From NCBI GenBank assembly GCA_032719365.1, contig CM064868.1, positions 71,645,538 to 71,709,537 of the forward strand: a DNA stretch of 64,000 nt, read 5' to 3'. The notes under the pieces are model-generated. The model had not been told where the DNA came from, did not search any database, and worked only from the letters and a program-made list of their open reading frames with translations. Origin of the DNA: Prinsepia uniflora (lineage: Eukaryota > Streptophyta > Magnoliopsida > Rosales > Rosaceae). Below, in pieces: positions 34,492 to 46,941 of the stretch (position 1 is the stretch's first letter; each line of letters opens with the position of its first letter). The position numbers and the translations under genes are program-made.

Positions 34492-35789
34492 ATGGCAAGA
34501 GTTGAGGTTAAAATTGAGGAAGAAGATCAAGCCCTTTTACTTCTTACCTCGCTTCCCAATTCGTATGAGAATATTGTTACTACAATTATGTATGGTAAGG
34601 ATACACTGAAGATGGATGAGGTAGAATCAACTTTCTTATCACATGAGAAGAGAAAGAAAACAGATGATTCTCAAGGTTCTGTCTTTATTGCTCATGAACA
34701 GAATCGTAAGGGAAGGTCAACTGCTAGGGGATTTAGTGAGCATAGCAGGTCTAAATCCAGAGGCAGGGGAAAGGGCAAGCAATGCTACAAGTGAAAGGAG
34801 TGGGGACACATAAAGCCGGATTGTCCATTGATGACCGAGAAGGACAATAAGGGCTCAGATTGCTCATTGGCTGGTGTAACAGAGATGTCTAGAGATTTTG
34901 GAGAACTTCTCACAGTCTCCAAAGGTAATTACACTTTTTCTCAAGATGATTGGATATTAGATAGCGGTTGTTCTCATCACCTTTGCTATTGGAAAGAATA
35001 TTTTGATACGTTCCAAGAAGTCCAAGGATTTGTGACTTGGGGTGATGGCACAAGACGTCTTGTCAGTCATGGGAACAGGAACTGTGAAGATCAAGATGTT
35101 CGATAAAGCAGTTCACACATTGGGTGATGTGGTGTATGTCCCAAAGTTCCGGAGAAATCTAATATCCTTGAGCCAACTAGACTCCAAGGGCTGCAAGGTT
35201 TCGTCAGCAGGGGGAGTTGTGAAAGTATCACGTGGCCGTATGGTCCTAATAAGGGAGAAAAATGTAAAAGTATATCCGTCTGATAGGAAAAACTCAAACC
35301 TCAAAGGTTGTTGGGAAACAACGTGCACGGGAGAATAGGTACCTGAAGCGGGTCTCCTTTGCAGGCACAGCAGAGACGCTATCTACATGTTTCCAAGTTC
35401 ACTCCAAGGGCTGCAAAGTATATCCGTCTGATGGAAAAATGTAAAAGTATATCCGTCAGCAGTTCACTCCAAGGGCTGCAAGGTTTCGTCAGCAGGGGGA
35501 GTTGTGAAAGTATCACGTGGCTGTATGGTCCTAATAAGGGAGAAAAATGTAAAAGTATATCCGTCTGATAGGAAAAACTCAAACCTCGAAGGTTGTTGGG
35601 AAACAACGTGCACGGGAGAATAGGTACCTGAAGCGGGTCTCCTTTGCAGGCACAGCAGAGACGCTATCTACATGTTTCCAAGTTTCAGACGATGGTGAGA
35701 AGGATAATACTGCTAGGGAAGAGGTAAAGTTTAGGTCCCTCTTCTGAGCTAATTGGTGATTGTTGACTCGGAGCATTATCCATTTTTAA
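34492..35789 (+). pseudogene. Ty1/copia gag-protease remnant
   Basis: Starts abruptly after the LINE tail. Reading order: a UBN2-type gag part (LLTSLPNSYENIVTTIMYG, 34537-34595); a basic RGRGKGK stretch; a CCHC zinc knuckle near 34783-34830 whose second Cys is a TGA stop (34792-34794); the protease motif at 34954-34980 (ILDSGCSHH in place of the usual DSG/DTGASHH); then a GAG-preintegrase block (LGDVVYVPKFRRNLISLSQL, about 35122-35180). Integrase and RT are absent. Its other end is at 61461-61999, beyond element A. Confidence 0.8.
35181..35684 (+). repeat. Direct duplication within the copia remnant
   Basis: Two 219-base copies (35181-35399 and 35466-35684) differ at only a few bases. The 66-base spacer is a mosaic of pieces of the unit (ACTCCAAGGGCTGCAA and GTATATCCGTC repeated), suggesting template switching rather than simple slippage. 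Confidence 0.8.
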
Positions 35790-37887
35790 AGACACGACCC
35801 ACCCCCAATCCCCCGAGATTAAGGGCTAAGCCATGCTCCCGTCTAACTTACGCATGACACGAAGGTTAAACCGACGTCCAACCTTCATGTAACACGTAAG
35901 CCGGACAAGAGATTCCCAACGAACCGTCCCAACCTTCCAAATTTCCCAGAGTGCGCAGAACCTACTGTGGATCGCGTGTGTGTTGTCTCTGTCTCTCAAA
36001 TAACAGCCCGCACTGCATCAAACTTGCAGGGTATCGAAAACAAAAAAAAAACTGTGAGTGGACAAAAATAAATAATACGTTCTGAAAACAGGTTATAGAA
36101 AAGTACATTTATACCCTCCACGCAAAAACCAATGCATGCATATGAAAACCAATTCACAAAACCATTTCATATCCAAAAACCATCAATGAAAACCAGAATC
36201 GTTTCTTTTCATCAAATTCGTAATTCAAATCCAAGGTCCTAGCCCAAAATCATAAATCCTCATCAAAATGTGGGAACTCAGCCCAAATCCATAAAATCCA
36301 AATCATCCGAGCCATTGCCCAAAACATCTGAAAACGAATGAAAAACATCAATCAATCAAGTTGCTGGATCTCAAGTGCGCCCGAGTCTTTAAACACAAAA
36401 CACATGCTCATAATCAGGCCTTCTCGGGATATCAACGAGTATTTAAACTCAAAACACATGCTCATAATCAGGCCTTCTCGGGATATCAACGAGTATTTAA
36501 ACTCAAAACACAATCAACAGGCCTCGGGGGATATCACAATAACCGAGTCTTTAAACTCAAAACATATCAATCCAGGGCCCTCTCCCGTCAATCAACCGAG
36601 TCTTTAAACTCAAAACCATATCCAGTCATTTTCCGGGTCTTTAAACCCAAAACTATTTTTCAACGGGTCTTTAAACCCAAAACCAAGTGAAAATCATAGA
36701 AAATCCATATCCGAATTCGCAATAATGATTCCGTAAGCAAGCATTCGGAACCATCATCCCAAACCAAATCCAGAATTTCACTTTCAAGTTCCAAGACTGA
36801 ATCCGAATGATTTTTTTCGAAATTCAATTCCAAAATCGAATCGCGTTTATCAAAATCACATGAACAGGGCTTCAAGCCCGAAATCACTTTTCCAAATCAT
36901 AGCAGAAAACCCATATCTCGTAAAAAGTGCAAATATGTAATTTATCTCGAAATACGTGCAAAACCGTAAATCATCATGATCATAATCATAACCATAGAAT
37001 CACGTATAGAAAACACATAAAAACATTTATGAATGCATCATAAGTTAGAAAGCAAAGTCCACTCACAGACCATTAGCGTTGACACCTCGATATGCGTGCA
37101 AATATGCTTTCCCGGCCAATCCATTATCACTGGCTTTTCCGAACCTGTCCAAATCCCATAATAAGGTCATTAACCACTTCATTAAGCTTTTACTAAATCC
37201 CCGTAATTTTCCTGAATTTTTAACTATTTTTAACCGAGCCCTAAAACCTTCGAACATCCCAAAACATATCGAGACGATGTCTGATCGACTCGAAACTAGT
37301 GCCAAAATGTTCAGTACATCGAATACTTTAAAAGTCGTGTTGAAAACTTCCCCAAAAGGACCCCCACGCGCCTTCACGCGCCTCGCAAAGGGGCTGCGCG
37401 TGGGCCTCACGCGCCTGCACTGTTCATCATCCCCTTCCTCTCTCCGACTCGGTTCAAGCCGGTTCGAACCAGCCCGGTCCGACTGAACTGGCGCTCACGG
37501 TTCGACCCCTTATTTCCTTTATTTTCAATCCGTTCTTGATTCCAATTAGTACTATAGGTTTGCCTCATCGTCTACAAACGTTTTAGATCTTTAAAAACAT
37601 GAAAAGAAACTTGGAACTCACCTCCAAATTCGAGGGAAAAATCGTGCACTGGTCATCGTCTAGTTGCCACGATGCCGGCCACCTCCTCTCCTCAGTTTGA
37701 TCCCAAACAGTCTCTAGAACTTGCCGAAACAGCTCCCAATCAACATCATCGATTATAAACTTCTAAAACGTAAGTTACCATGTTCACAAGAAACGTACCA
37801 AGTCACGGATTCTACGACCACCATCCACGACAGGCCTCGAAAGTGGTCCCAATCAATTTGTCCAAACCTCCAGATCATCATCCAATT
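35790..37887 (-). repeat. Element A 3' LTR, left segment
   Basis: Begins (A)GACACGACCCACCCCC. Contains the hairpin array at 36383-36678, the closing arm at about 37050-37066 and a CGCG-rich island at 37360-37430. The acceptor-like site here is damaged (TTGCAGGG instead of CTGGAGGG in the right LTR). The right limit is uncertain because B joins it without a clean end; the LTR resumes at 40981. Confidence 0.75.
36383..36678. repeat. Mini-hairpin array with covarying stems, A left LTR
   Basis: Inverted words GAGTCTTTAAACTC (or close) at 36383, 36437, 36491, 36545 and 36598, then GGGTCTTTAAACCC at 36635 and 36665. The second stem position changes A-T to G-C on both sides together. The first three lie in 54-base tandem units; the right LTR has fewer (about 46211-46290). 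Confidence 0.8.
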
Positions 37888-40800
37888 AGCGGACGTTTAT
37901 GGCGAAATGACGGTTTTGCCCCTAGAATGGGTAAAATGTTGACTTTTCGTTCGAACGGCCAAATGGATTTTGGCCGATGAATGTGACATAGTTCAGGATG
38001 TCACAAGTTCATAGACACGTGGAAAGTTCGATTCCGACATTCGTGGAAGAAGTTGTGACGATCGGAAGATCAGGGGCATTTTGGTAATTTGGGTGAATAA
38101 GGGCCAACGGTTGACTTTTGACCGGGAGGTCAAATGGCCGGAGGCTGAGGACCGTTATATAGATCGAGACAATACGAATCCGCAGATAGGTGGAACGTCG
38201 AATTCGGACGTTCGACGGAGAAGTTACGGTTCACGGAAGTTCGAACGTACTATTGCACATTTTACGAGACGAGGACTTTTGGCAGCAAGTGGTGCCCAAA
38301 TATTATTGGACAGGCCCAATGGATGAGTGAAAAGTGTCACCCATCCATATTCCAGCCCAAAAAACTCATGCATATCCCATTCCTTCATCATCGATCATTT
38401 TCCCATTTTCAAACCCAAAACCCGATCAACCTTGAACCCCAAATCCAAACCCCTCAAACCTATGACCATGCTTGAGCCCCAAGAGAGTGAGAGGAGGATC
38501 AGATGGATATGGTGGCTGGCCCAGGCAGAGCGCCGTGGATGGCGGAGGAGGAAATCGATCCAGGTAATCAGTTTTAACCGATTTAATCCATTTTCAATTT
38601 CTAGTTATTATGGACCGTTTTTAGTGTTGGTGATGAGTTAATAGGTTGTTATGAAGTTAGTAAGAAGGTGTTGAGAGAGGTTAGACGTTGAGGAAGCCGT
38701 GGGAAGGTTTTGGAAATTTTGGACCGTGAAGAATTATTGGACCGGTCGGGTTTACTAGGTTTTAGGTTATAGTTTTAAGTTCCTAAGATCAAAATAAGAA
38801 GATTAGGATTGATTAGGAAGGGAATCAGACCAAAATGAGAAGGGAAAACCATTGGACCGGTGACGCTGGTCCAAGTTGCAGAGAAAACTGGGCCGGCCGG
38901 TTCGGACTGGCCTGACCAAGGTTGAAGATGCACTGTAGCCCGGTGCGTGAGGCCCACGCGCAGGCCAATCACAGGGCGCGTGAGGGAATCTGGGGAAGTG
39001 TCCAACATGTGAAATCATCTATTCGATGTAACAAACATTTTGGGACTGGTTTCAAGTCGATCGAACATCGTTTCGATATAGTTCGGGTTGTTCGAAGGTT
39101 TCGGTGCGTGTTTAAAAATAGTTAAAAATCCCAGAAAATTAGGGGGCTTTAGTGATGGGTTAATTAAGTAGTTAGTAACCCTCTAAAGTGTTTTGGACAG
39201 GTTTGGGAACCCTGGAGACGACGGTTAACCCAAAAAGGCGTACGTCGCGCATATCGAGGCACCAGCACGGACGGGCTGTGAGTGAACTTTCTTTCTGAAA
39301 TTGATGCATGCATAAATGTTTTATATATGTTTTAATATGTGTTTTGTGATGCCTTGAGTGCATTTTGGTGTGTGTTTAATATGTGTTTCCTAAAATGGTT
39401 TTGAAAAGGTAAAATCGAGCATGAGACCCATTTGGATTTGGTTTTAACTAGGTCATGAGGCCCTATTGGTGACCAACAGGTCTGAGTCATGGTCGTGACG
39501 GGTGCTGTGTGCACGGCGACGGGCGACGTGACGCTCGCCTCCAGATTGGGATACGTTCATTCCGGAGAGGTCACGATGCACGTCCCGTTGTTGAGCAGCC
39601 ACTGGAGGCTCGACTTTGGAGTGTTGACGGTTTAGAGGATCTATCGGCGACGTGTGCACCATGGTCTCGTGATGGTCGCGGCAGTGATGTGTTCACGACG
39701 ACATACCATGATTGAGAGCGGTCCTGGATTGATGGTTGCATACATCGCTATGATCGGGATCGTGACTGACCCTGAGATATCAAGCTCGATGCCCAGTTGA
39801 TTCCAGTTCGGGCTTGATGCCCTGTTATTGTGAAATCAGGCTAGAAGCCCTATTGAGTCCTATGTTCGGGCTAAAGGCCCAGTTGATTTGTGCTATCGGG
39901 CATGAGTCTCGTTTTTATTGTTTTCTTATACTGGTATGTATATACCCTCCTTATGAGATGATTGATTGGTCTCCCCCATTGATTTACGAGTTCGGGCTCG
40001 ATGCCCAGTTCATGGAGAAATCGGGCTAGAGGCCCTATTGAGTCTTATGTTCGGGCGAAAGGCCCATTTGCTTGTGTTATCGGGCGTGTGTCCCGTTTTT
40101 ATGGTTTTCTTATACTAGTATGTATATACCCTCCTTGTGAGATGATTGATTGGTCTCCTCCAGTCGTCGACCTAGAGAGTCATGCTCCACAGACCAGAGT
40201 GGGTATCCCTATAGGGATCCCGTTCCAAGAGTGGGCGTTATGATGTGGCCCCGGACCAGATTCCAGAGAGATGATCGGATTAGGTCCGAAGATGAGCTTC
40301 CCAGATGGAGAATTCATGGGAGAAGACTCGGAGTGAGACCCCGAGTAGTATGCATACTTACGTATATAGAGACATCGTGACTATATCGGGGATGTGTTCC
40401 TTAGGGGCTGTGTGCCCCGAGTTGGCATCTTCTCCAGAAGCGCCTAGGATGGGTTATATATGTATATATGTATATGTGGATGAGTTTTCACTGAGATGGC
40501 GTTGGCTGAGACCCTCGCGTATTGGTTTTGGGCTGAGACCTATATGAGATGGTTTTGGGACGAGTTCCCATGTGTTTTGGTTTGGACGGAGGTCCCATGT
40601 GTTGTTTGACTGATTTCGAGCTAAGGCCCATATGGTTTGATGGTTCATGACGGTTTATGGGAACCGAGCATGAACCCTAGAAATGGTTTTCGAATGCATG
40701 CATATATTTTTAATGAAGGGTATAAAAGTTTTTAGGAAAATGTTTTTATAAAATACTTGTTTTGTCCACTCACAGCTTTTAATGTTTTGAATGCCCTTCA

Positions 40801-40980
40801 AGTTGATCGTGGATGCGGCTATAGCAGAGACGAGACATCGCATTCCTCCTTCGGATCCTGGCGTACTCTGATAGCCCCGATTGGGCAAACGACGAAAATA
40901 CCCCTAGTCTGACACTTCGTGTCAGACGGGAGCAGACATGTCCTACGCTAATCCCGAGTGAATTGGGACGGGTCCTGTCA
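37888..40980 (+). mobile_element. LTR B (H-family), 5'-truncated, inserted in A's left LTR
   Basis: Plus-strand LTR ending GGGACGGGTCCTGTCA at 40980. It aligns with the reverse complement of H's LTR from the GCGAAATGACGGTTTTGCCC block at about 37902 onward; the first 100 bases or so are missing. Closing-arm domain 39278-40802. It ends with the LTR terminus, not a PBS, so it is a solo or partial LTR. No target duplication could be matched. Confidence 0.7.
39805..40165 (+). repeat. 184-base tandem duplication within LTR B
   Basis: Copies begin at 39805 and 39989 (AGTTCGGGCTTGATGCCC / AGTTCGGGCTCGATGCCC) and contain further GGGC...GCCC mini-hairpins (GGGCTAGAGGCCC, GGGCGAAAGGCCC). Confidence 0.8.
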
Positions 40981-41825
40981 TGAACTTCCATTTTCGAATT
41001 GTAAAACATGACACACGGTTCCTACCTCCGTCTTTCCACCACCGTGCACGCCGGTCCTCCATGGTGGCACCACCACATTCTTCGCCGTCTAATCTTTCTA
41101 CTTCATTTATAACCCAGGGGAAAATGTTGAGGTTTCAAGCTGAAGGAGAGGGTTGGGTTCACGGTCCTCTGTTTTTCTGTGTTTAGCCGTTTAAACCCAT
41201 TTTCACTTTTTTCTCAATTAAAACAATCAAAAGCGGTGATAGATGTTTCCACAGCCATCCAGAGAGGGCCAGGTGTCCCAATCTCTGTGGACACCAATCC
41301 TAAGCAGCCAAGTGTCACTGGGCACAGATCCCTAGGTAGCAAAAGACCAAAATGCCCCTAAATGACAATTTACCATTTTGCCCCTAGTGTTTTAAGACCC
41401 AAAATTCGAACCTACCGACGTCCGATGATAGTGTGCCTCCTGTCGTTGTACTCAAGGGATCGAGACCTACCTAACGGTCCTCGAATTAAGTGAAAATAAC
41501 TTGTCGTAGAAAAGTCAACCATTTGCCTTTTCTTAACCAAATTACCAAAATACCCTCAAACTTCAGAACACCATAACTTTCTCTTCGAATGTCGGAATCG
41601 GACGTGCCACATGTCTATGAACTCGTGACGTCACGAACTACGTCACAGTCATCGGTCAAAGTCCATTTGACCGCCCGAACGAAAAGTCAACATTTTTGCC
41701 CATTCTAGGGGTAAAATCGTCATTTTGCACTGTCTGTCCGAAGGCATCCAACTAATCATCGATTAACTTCACTAATCCGTCATTAACCACTAATCTAATC
41801 CCGGTTTCTAGGACGGGTCGTTACA
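40981..41825 (-). repeat. Element A 3' LTR, right segment
   Basis: Resumes after B and ends GGACGGGTCGTTACA at 41825. The same sequence from 41003 on is found at 60638-61455 in the right LTR. Holds the U3 modules, including the as-1-like box at 41626-41645. Confidence 0.85.
41626..41645 (-). promoter_or_regulatory. as-1-like tandem TGACG box, A left LTR U3
   Basis: Minus strand TGACGTAGTTCGTGACGTCA, identical to that in H, 180 bases from the LTR 5' end. In A's right LTR (61256-61275) the first box has decayed to TGATG. Confidence 0.5.
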
Positions 41826-42269
41826 ATCTCCCCCCTTTAAAGAATTTCGTCCCCGAAATTCCGAATCACGTATGTCCGCAACTTACTGGGGGGAAATCCA
41901 ACTGATCTCACCCCTGGGTCTCCTACCCGGTGTCCACCACCTGCCAATCCAACTTATCCTGACAGTTTCCAAACTGTCACCCCAACTCGGCCAAGTGAAC
42001 CATTTACCACGTTCAGTCCATCTGGCGAAGCATCCTTTCTTCATTGGGGTCTACACAGTTTCAACTCATACCCAAGGTACCTCTAACATCACACGAGCCG
42101 ACACTCACGGTTCAACCATCACTAAGTAAGCCACAACACCACCGCTACCAGTTTCAACACTTCCGACTCCTTCTCGAGTCGAGCGTACCTCGTACCAACA
42201 TCCCAGTACATCATGCGAGTCCGCCGTCAACAGGCACAAATCTCAAGTCCACCACTTCACTAGACGACA

Positions 42270-44978
42270 TCGACCGAAACTGATTTGTTTAAGGTTTTTG
42301 AGACAGTGGGTAGCACCATTGAGGACTGAAACTGATTACAGAGCACGGGCTGGTTTAAAAATTGCCATGGTTTCTGTGTTTGCGGGAAACAATGTTACAG
42401 AGACATCAGTTGGGTTTCCCATGGGTTGTTTGCCATTTGATCGATTAACAGGACTTGGGGGAATTGCTGAGGTTCATTTTGCACCAGGGAGAGCTGAGAG
42501 TTGAGAGGAGAGGAACTGAGTCGGGAGGAAAACCAGAAAATTTGAGGGAAAATCAGAATTTTAATTGTGTGAGGAATTAGATGAAACCAGGGACAGTAAT
42601 CGTCTTCTGGGACCATTTGGTGATCAATCGTAGCTATTGGCAAGGGAATCGATCACGGTTTGGCCATGATCACATGTTCCAGTTTCGGGAAAAAAGTCCA
42701 GGCTTGAGTCGTGGTGTTTAAGGTAACCTCTGGTCCAATTGATGTTATGAATGAGTTCGTATTAGTCCCAATAAGCTTGTTGTTATGTTAATTGGATTAT
42801 GGTTTGGTAAACACAGAGTTTGGGTGATCGACCCGTTTGGTTGATCACGGGTCGTGGGTCTGATTTTGGGGCTGTTATGATGAATCAGGGATAGAACCTT
42901 AATTGGATAGTTAAGGAATGTTTTAGGATAAAAAACGGATGAAATCAAGGTCGAATTGAAGGTTATCTGATCGGGTTGGACTCGCGGGTTGCAGGACCCG
43001 TTTGCAGAGGAAACGGGCAAGGACGATGATGAACAGTGCCTGTCACTGTAGCAGGCGCGTGAGTGTCACGCGCAGCCACTTGTGGCGGCGCGTGACGGCG
43101 CGTGGGTCCAATTTTCGAGGTAAGTCCAACATGACTTTTGTCCTACACACTGTAACGAACATTTTAGCATTGGTTTCGAATTTATCGGACACCGTTTCGA
43201 TGTTATTCCGAGGGTCCAAAGGTTTAGGTTACGTTTTTAATTAACGAATAATTCTCGGAAAATTATGGGGAATTGGTACGTTGTTATTTGAGACCTTATT
43301 GACCCTGGAATGTGATTTTGGACAGGATTTGAGTTTTCTGGAAAATGCCGGAAATTACGGGAATGTATGCGGCGCGAAACCGAGCCTTAAGAATGGTGTG
43401 TGAGTGGAAGTTTCTTTCAAAATTTAATGCATGCATAAATATTTCTATGATTTCTATGATTATGATTATGAATGGTGATTGATTTCGATTTCCGTATTTA
43501 TACGTATTTTTGATATGCACACGAATTTGTACGTATTTCGAGATATGGTTTCCCGTATGTTTTGGATGATGGTTTAACGAAAGATTTTATATGACTTGTG
43601 CGTATCATGTTTTTAAGATGTTTTGATTTTGGTTGTGAGTACGGTTTACGGTTTTGACACGTTTTTCGGGAATGTCCCAAATTTGCACGTTTTACGAGAT
43701 TTCGAGTATGCTTTGATTGGACCGTGATTTTGGATGATTATGATTGTGGTTTTGATGTATTGACCTTGAGATTTGAAATATGAGGTGTTTTCAAGGATTT
43801 AAAACGGATTTTGAAAAAAGTGATTTTGGGCTTGATGCTCGGGGCACAAAAGTAATTTTGAATAACGAGACTTCGATTTTTGGAAGTTTGAAAACGGATT
43901 CTTGGTTTGGGTTCGGGATGATGCTTCCGGATGCCGGCTTACGGAATCATTATTACGAATTCGAATTCGGGAAGGGAAGACGATTTAATAAGTGATTTGG
44001 TGTAATTATACATGCCCCGTGTTTAATGATGATTTGAATATGTTTTGTAAAGTATGATTTGGGGATTTGAATGTGGAAATTTGGACCATGAGTCCTGTAG
44101 TGAAAAATGCGATTTCGGGATGGATCCCGAGTTGTAGTGATTGAAAAATGTTTTGGGTTTAAAGACCCGGTGAAAACTGTTTTGGGTTTAAAGACCCGGT
44201 GCTATTGCTGGAGCACGTTTTGAGTTTAAAGACTCGGTTAATTGATGACGGAGGAGGGCCCTTAATGAGTTTAAAGACTCGTGAGTTTAAAGACTCGGTT
44301 ATTGTGATACCCCCGAGGCCTATTGATTATGTTCTGAGTTTGAAGACTCGTTGAAATCTCGGGAAGGCCTGATTATGCGCATGGTTTTGAGTTTAAAGAC
44401 TCGGGCGCACTTGATATCCAGCAAAATGTTTGACTTGTGATTTATTGTTGTTTCTGATGTTTCGGATGTGTGGGGCTGTGGCCCTTTTTTTTTGGTTGAT
44501 GGTTTTGGATTATGTTGTGTTCTGGGGTTTGATACGTGGTTAGGGCTGAGGCCCGGTGTTTATGATTGCGGGCTAAGACCCGATGGTTGAGAAAGGAAAA
44601 ATGATTTTGAGTTTCATACGAGTTTTCCTTATGTTGGAATTTGATACACGGGTTTTCTTATGTTGAAAATGTTAATCGACTGCGAAATGATTTTTTTTGT
44701 GTGCATGCATTGGTTTTACGCGGAGGGTAAAAACGTCTTTTGTAACTGTTTTTATAAACTGATTTATTTTTGTCCACTCACACCTTTTGGTTTTTATTGA
44801 CCTTCCAGGTCGTGGCGCGTTGGTCGAGGCTGATCGAGAGGCGGAGGCATGAGTAAGCACGTGTGGCTATCCCTGGTCTTGCAAGTACTGAGGGTAACTT
44901 GGGAATTTCAGTCTTCTTGCCAGTCGGGAGCAGGACCGGGTACGGTTAACAATGCCCTATTTGGGGGCGGTCCTGTCA
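42270..44978 (+). mobile_element. LTR E inside A's interior, 5' end unclear
   Basis: Plus-strand LTR ending GGGCGGTCCTGTCA at 44978. It has the closing-arm domain 43400-44808 (donor-like GTGAGTGG, acceptor-like CCTTCCAG|GTCG), a CGCG-rich island at 43028-43110 and the hairpin array at 44155-44402. Its ends resemble C's LTR while its hairpin array matches A's, so it looks mosaic. The left boundary is approximate: no TGTAAC start was found. No interior or target duplication identified. Confidence 0.65.
44155..44402. repeat. Mini-hairpin array with covarying stems, LTR E
   Basis: GGGTTTAAAGACCC at 44155 and 44184; GAGTTTAAAGACTC at 44222, 44267, 44283 and 44389; GAGTTTGAAGACTC at 44336. Just upstream, TCGGGATGGATCCCGA (about 44115) is a perfect 6-bp stem with a 4-base loop. 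Confidence 0.8.
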
Positions 44979-45609
44979 GACCTGCCCTTATCGTAAAGTC
45001 TACACACCAACGTCAACCAGTAACCAACGTTAGGGGGGAAATCCCTCAAATCCTCAAAGTAGTTTCCTATACCCCGTCACTCGAGGCATCCGGCTATGCG
45101 TAGCCACACAAATCCAATCTCAACCAAACTGACCAAAAGGTTACCAATACATACTTTCGTCATCCGGCTTAACCCGGCCTAACAAGCCACCGTCAACCGG
45201 CCTGCTTGGCCCACGTGTACTACCAGCTTAACAGGCTGTCATCAGGCTCCACATGCTGACCAGTCAACCATCAATCGTAGTTCACTGGTTACCATCCACG
45301 TTAACCACACGGGCATACATCCGACCCTATGGTCTAATTATCGAGCATATCCAACGCCAAACACACTAACTACTCCGGCCCTAAGCCGACATACATCTCA
45401 CCACACACCGCGTATTGGGAACGCATCACCCAGTCACTAGTAACCTCACTACGAATTAAGCCACTATCTATCGTACTATCTCTCGCGTGTCCAGGTTGAT
45501 GACGGGCTGTTCCGCGTCGAGACATAACATCCATAGTAGCATCACGACACACAAGCCAACGGACCAACTACTCTGGGAGCTAAAGCCTCGCGCAGAGAGC
45601 ACAAATCCT

Positions 45610-45621
45610 GCTTTGATACCA
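45610..45621 (-). other. Primer-binding site of element A
   Basis: Minus strand TGGTATCAAAGC: the tRNA-iMet type with one base changed (AAAGC for AGAGC), three bases from the LTR at 45625. Confidence 0.75.
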
Positions 45622-45624
45622 ATT

Positions 45625-46941
45625 TGACACGACCCACCCCCAATCCCCCAGGATTAAGGGCTAAGCCATGCTCCCGTCTAACTTACGAGTGACACGAAGG
45701 CTAAACCGACGTCCAACCTTCATGTAACACGTAAGCTGGACAAGGGATTCCCAACGAACTGTCCCAACCTTCCGAATTTCTCAGAGTGTGCATAACCTAT
45801 TGTGGATCGCTTGTGTGATGTCTCTATCTCTCTAATAACTGCCTGCACCGCATCAAACCTGGAGGGTATCGAAAAAAAGACTGTGAGTGGACAAAAATAA
45901 ATAATACGTTCTGAAAACAGGTTATAGAAAAGTACATTTATACCCTTAACGCAAAAACCAATGCATGCATATGAAAACCAATTCACAAAACCATTTCATA
46001 TCCAAAAACCATCAATGAAAACCATAATTGTTTATTTTCATCAAATTCGTAATTCAAATCCAGGGTCTCAGCCCAAAATCATAAATCCTCATCAAAATGT
46101 GGGAACTCAACCCAAATCCACAAAATCCAAATCATCCGGGCCATTGCCCAAAACATCTGAAAACCAGTGAAAAACATCAATCAATCAAGTTGCTGGATCT
46201 CAAGTGCGCCTGAGTCTTTAAACTCAAAACACATGCGCATAATCAGGCCTTCCCGGGATATCAACGAGTCTTTAAACTCAAAACGCAATCAACAGGCCTT
46301 GGGGGATATCACAATAACCGAGTCTTTAAACTCAAAACATATCACTCCAGGGCCCTCCCCCGTCAATCAACCGAGTCTTTAAACTCAAAATCAGATCCAG
46401 CCATTTTCCGGGTCTTTAAACCCAAAACCATTTTTCAATGGGTCTTTAAACCCAAAACCAAGTGAAAATCATAGAAAATCCATATCCGAATTCGCAATAA
46501 TGATTCCATAAGCTAGCATCCGGAACCATCATCCCAAACCCACATCCAGAATTTCACTTTCAAGTTCCAAGACTGAATCCGAATTATTTTTTCCGAAATT
46601 CAATTCCCAAAGCGAATCTCGTTTATCAAAATCACATGAACAGGGCATCAAGCCCAAAATCACTTTTCCAAATCATATTTCAAATCCCAAAATTAAATCA
46701 TCAAAACCATCATCAAATCATAGCAGAAAACCCATATCTCGTAAAACGTGCAAATATGTAATTTATCTCGAAATACGTGCAAAACCGTAAATCATCATGA
46801 TCATAACCATAGAATCACGTCTAGAAAACATATAAAAACATTTATGCATGCATCATAAGTTAGAAAGCAAAGTCCACTCACAGATCATTAGCGTCGCGCC
46901 TCGATACGCGTGCAAATATGCTTTCCCGGCCAATCCACTAT
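45625..46941 (-). repeat. Element A 5' LTR, left segment
   Basis: Starts TGACACGACCCACCCCC. Closing-arm domain 45859-46881, with CTGTGAGTGGAC on one side and GTCCACTCACAG on the other. It breaks off at ...CCAATCCACTAT and joins C's LTR; the rest of this LTR up to 60637 is missing except 60638-61455. Confidence 0.8.

Noticed and set aside
36383..36678. Regularly spaced repeats resembling a CRISPR array
   Set aside because: Repeats are 14-base inverted words within 54-base tandem units of a plant LTR, spacers are themselves repeated, and no cas-like gene exists.
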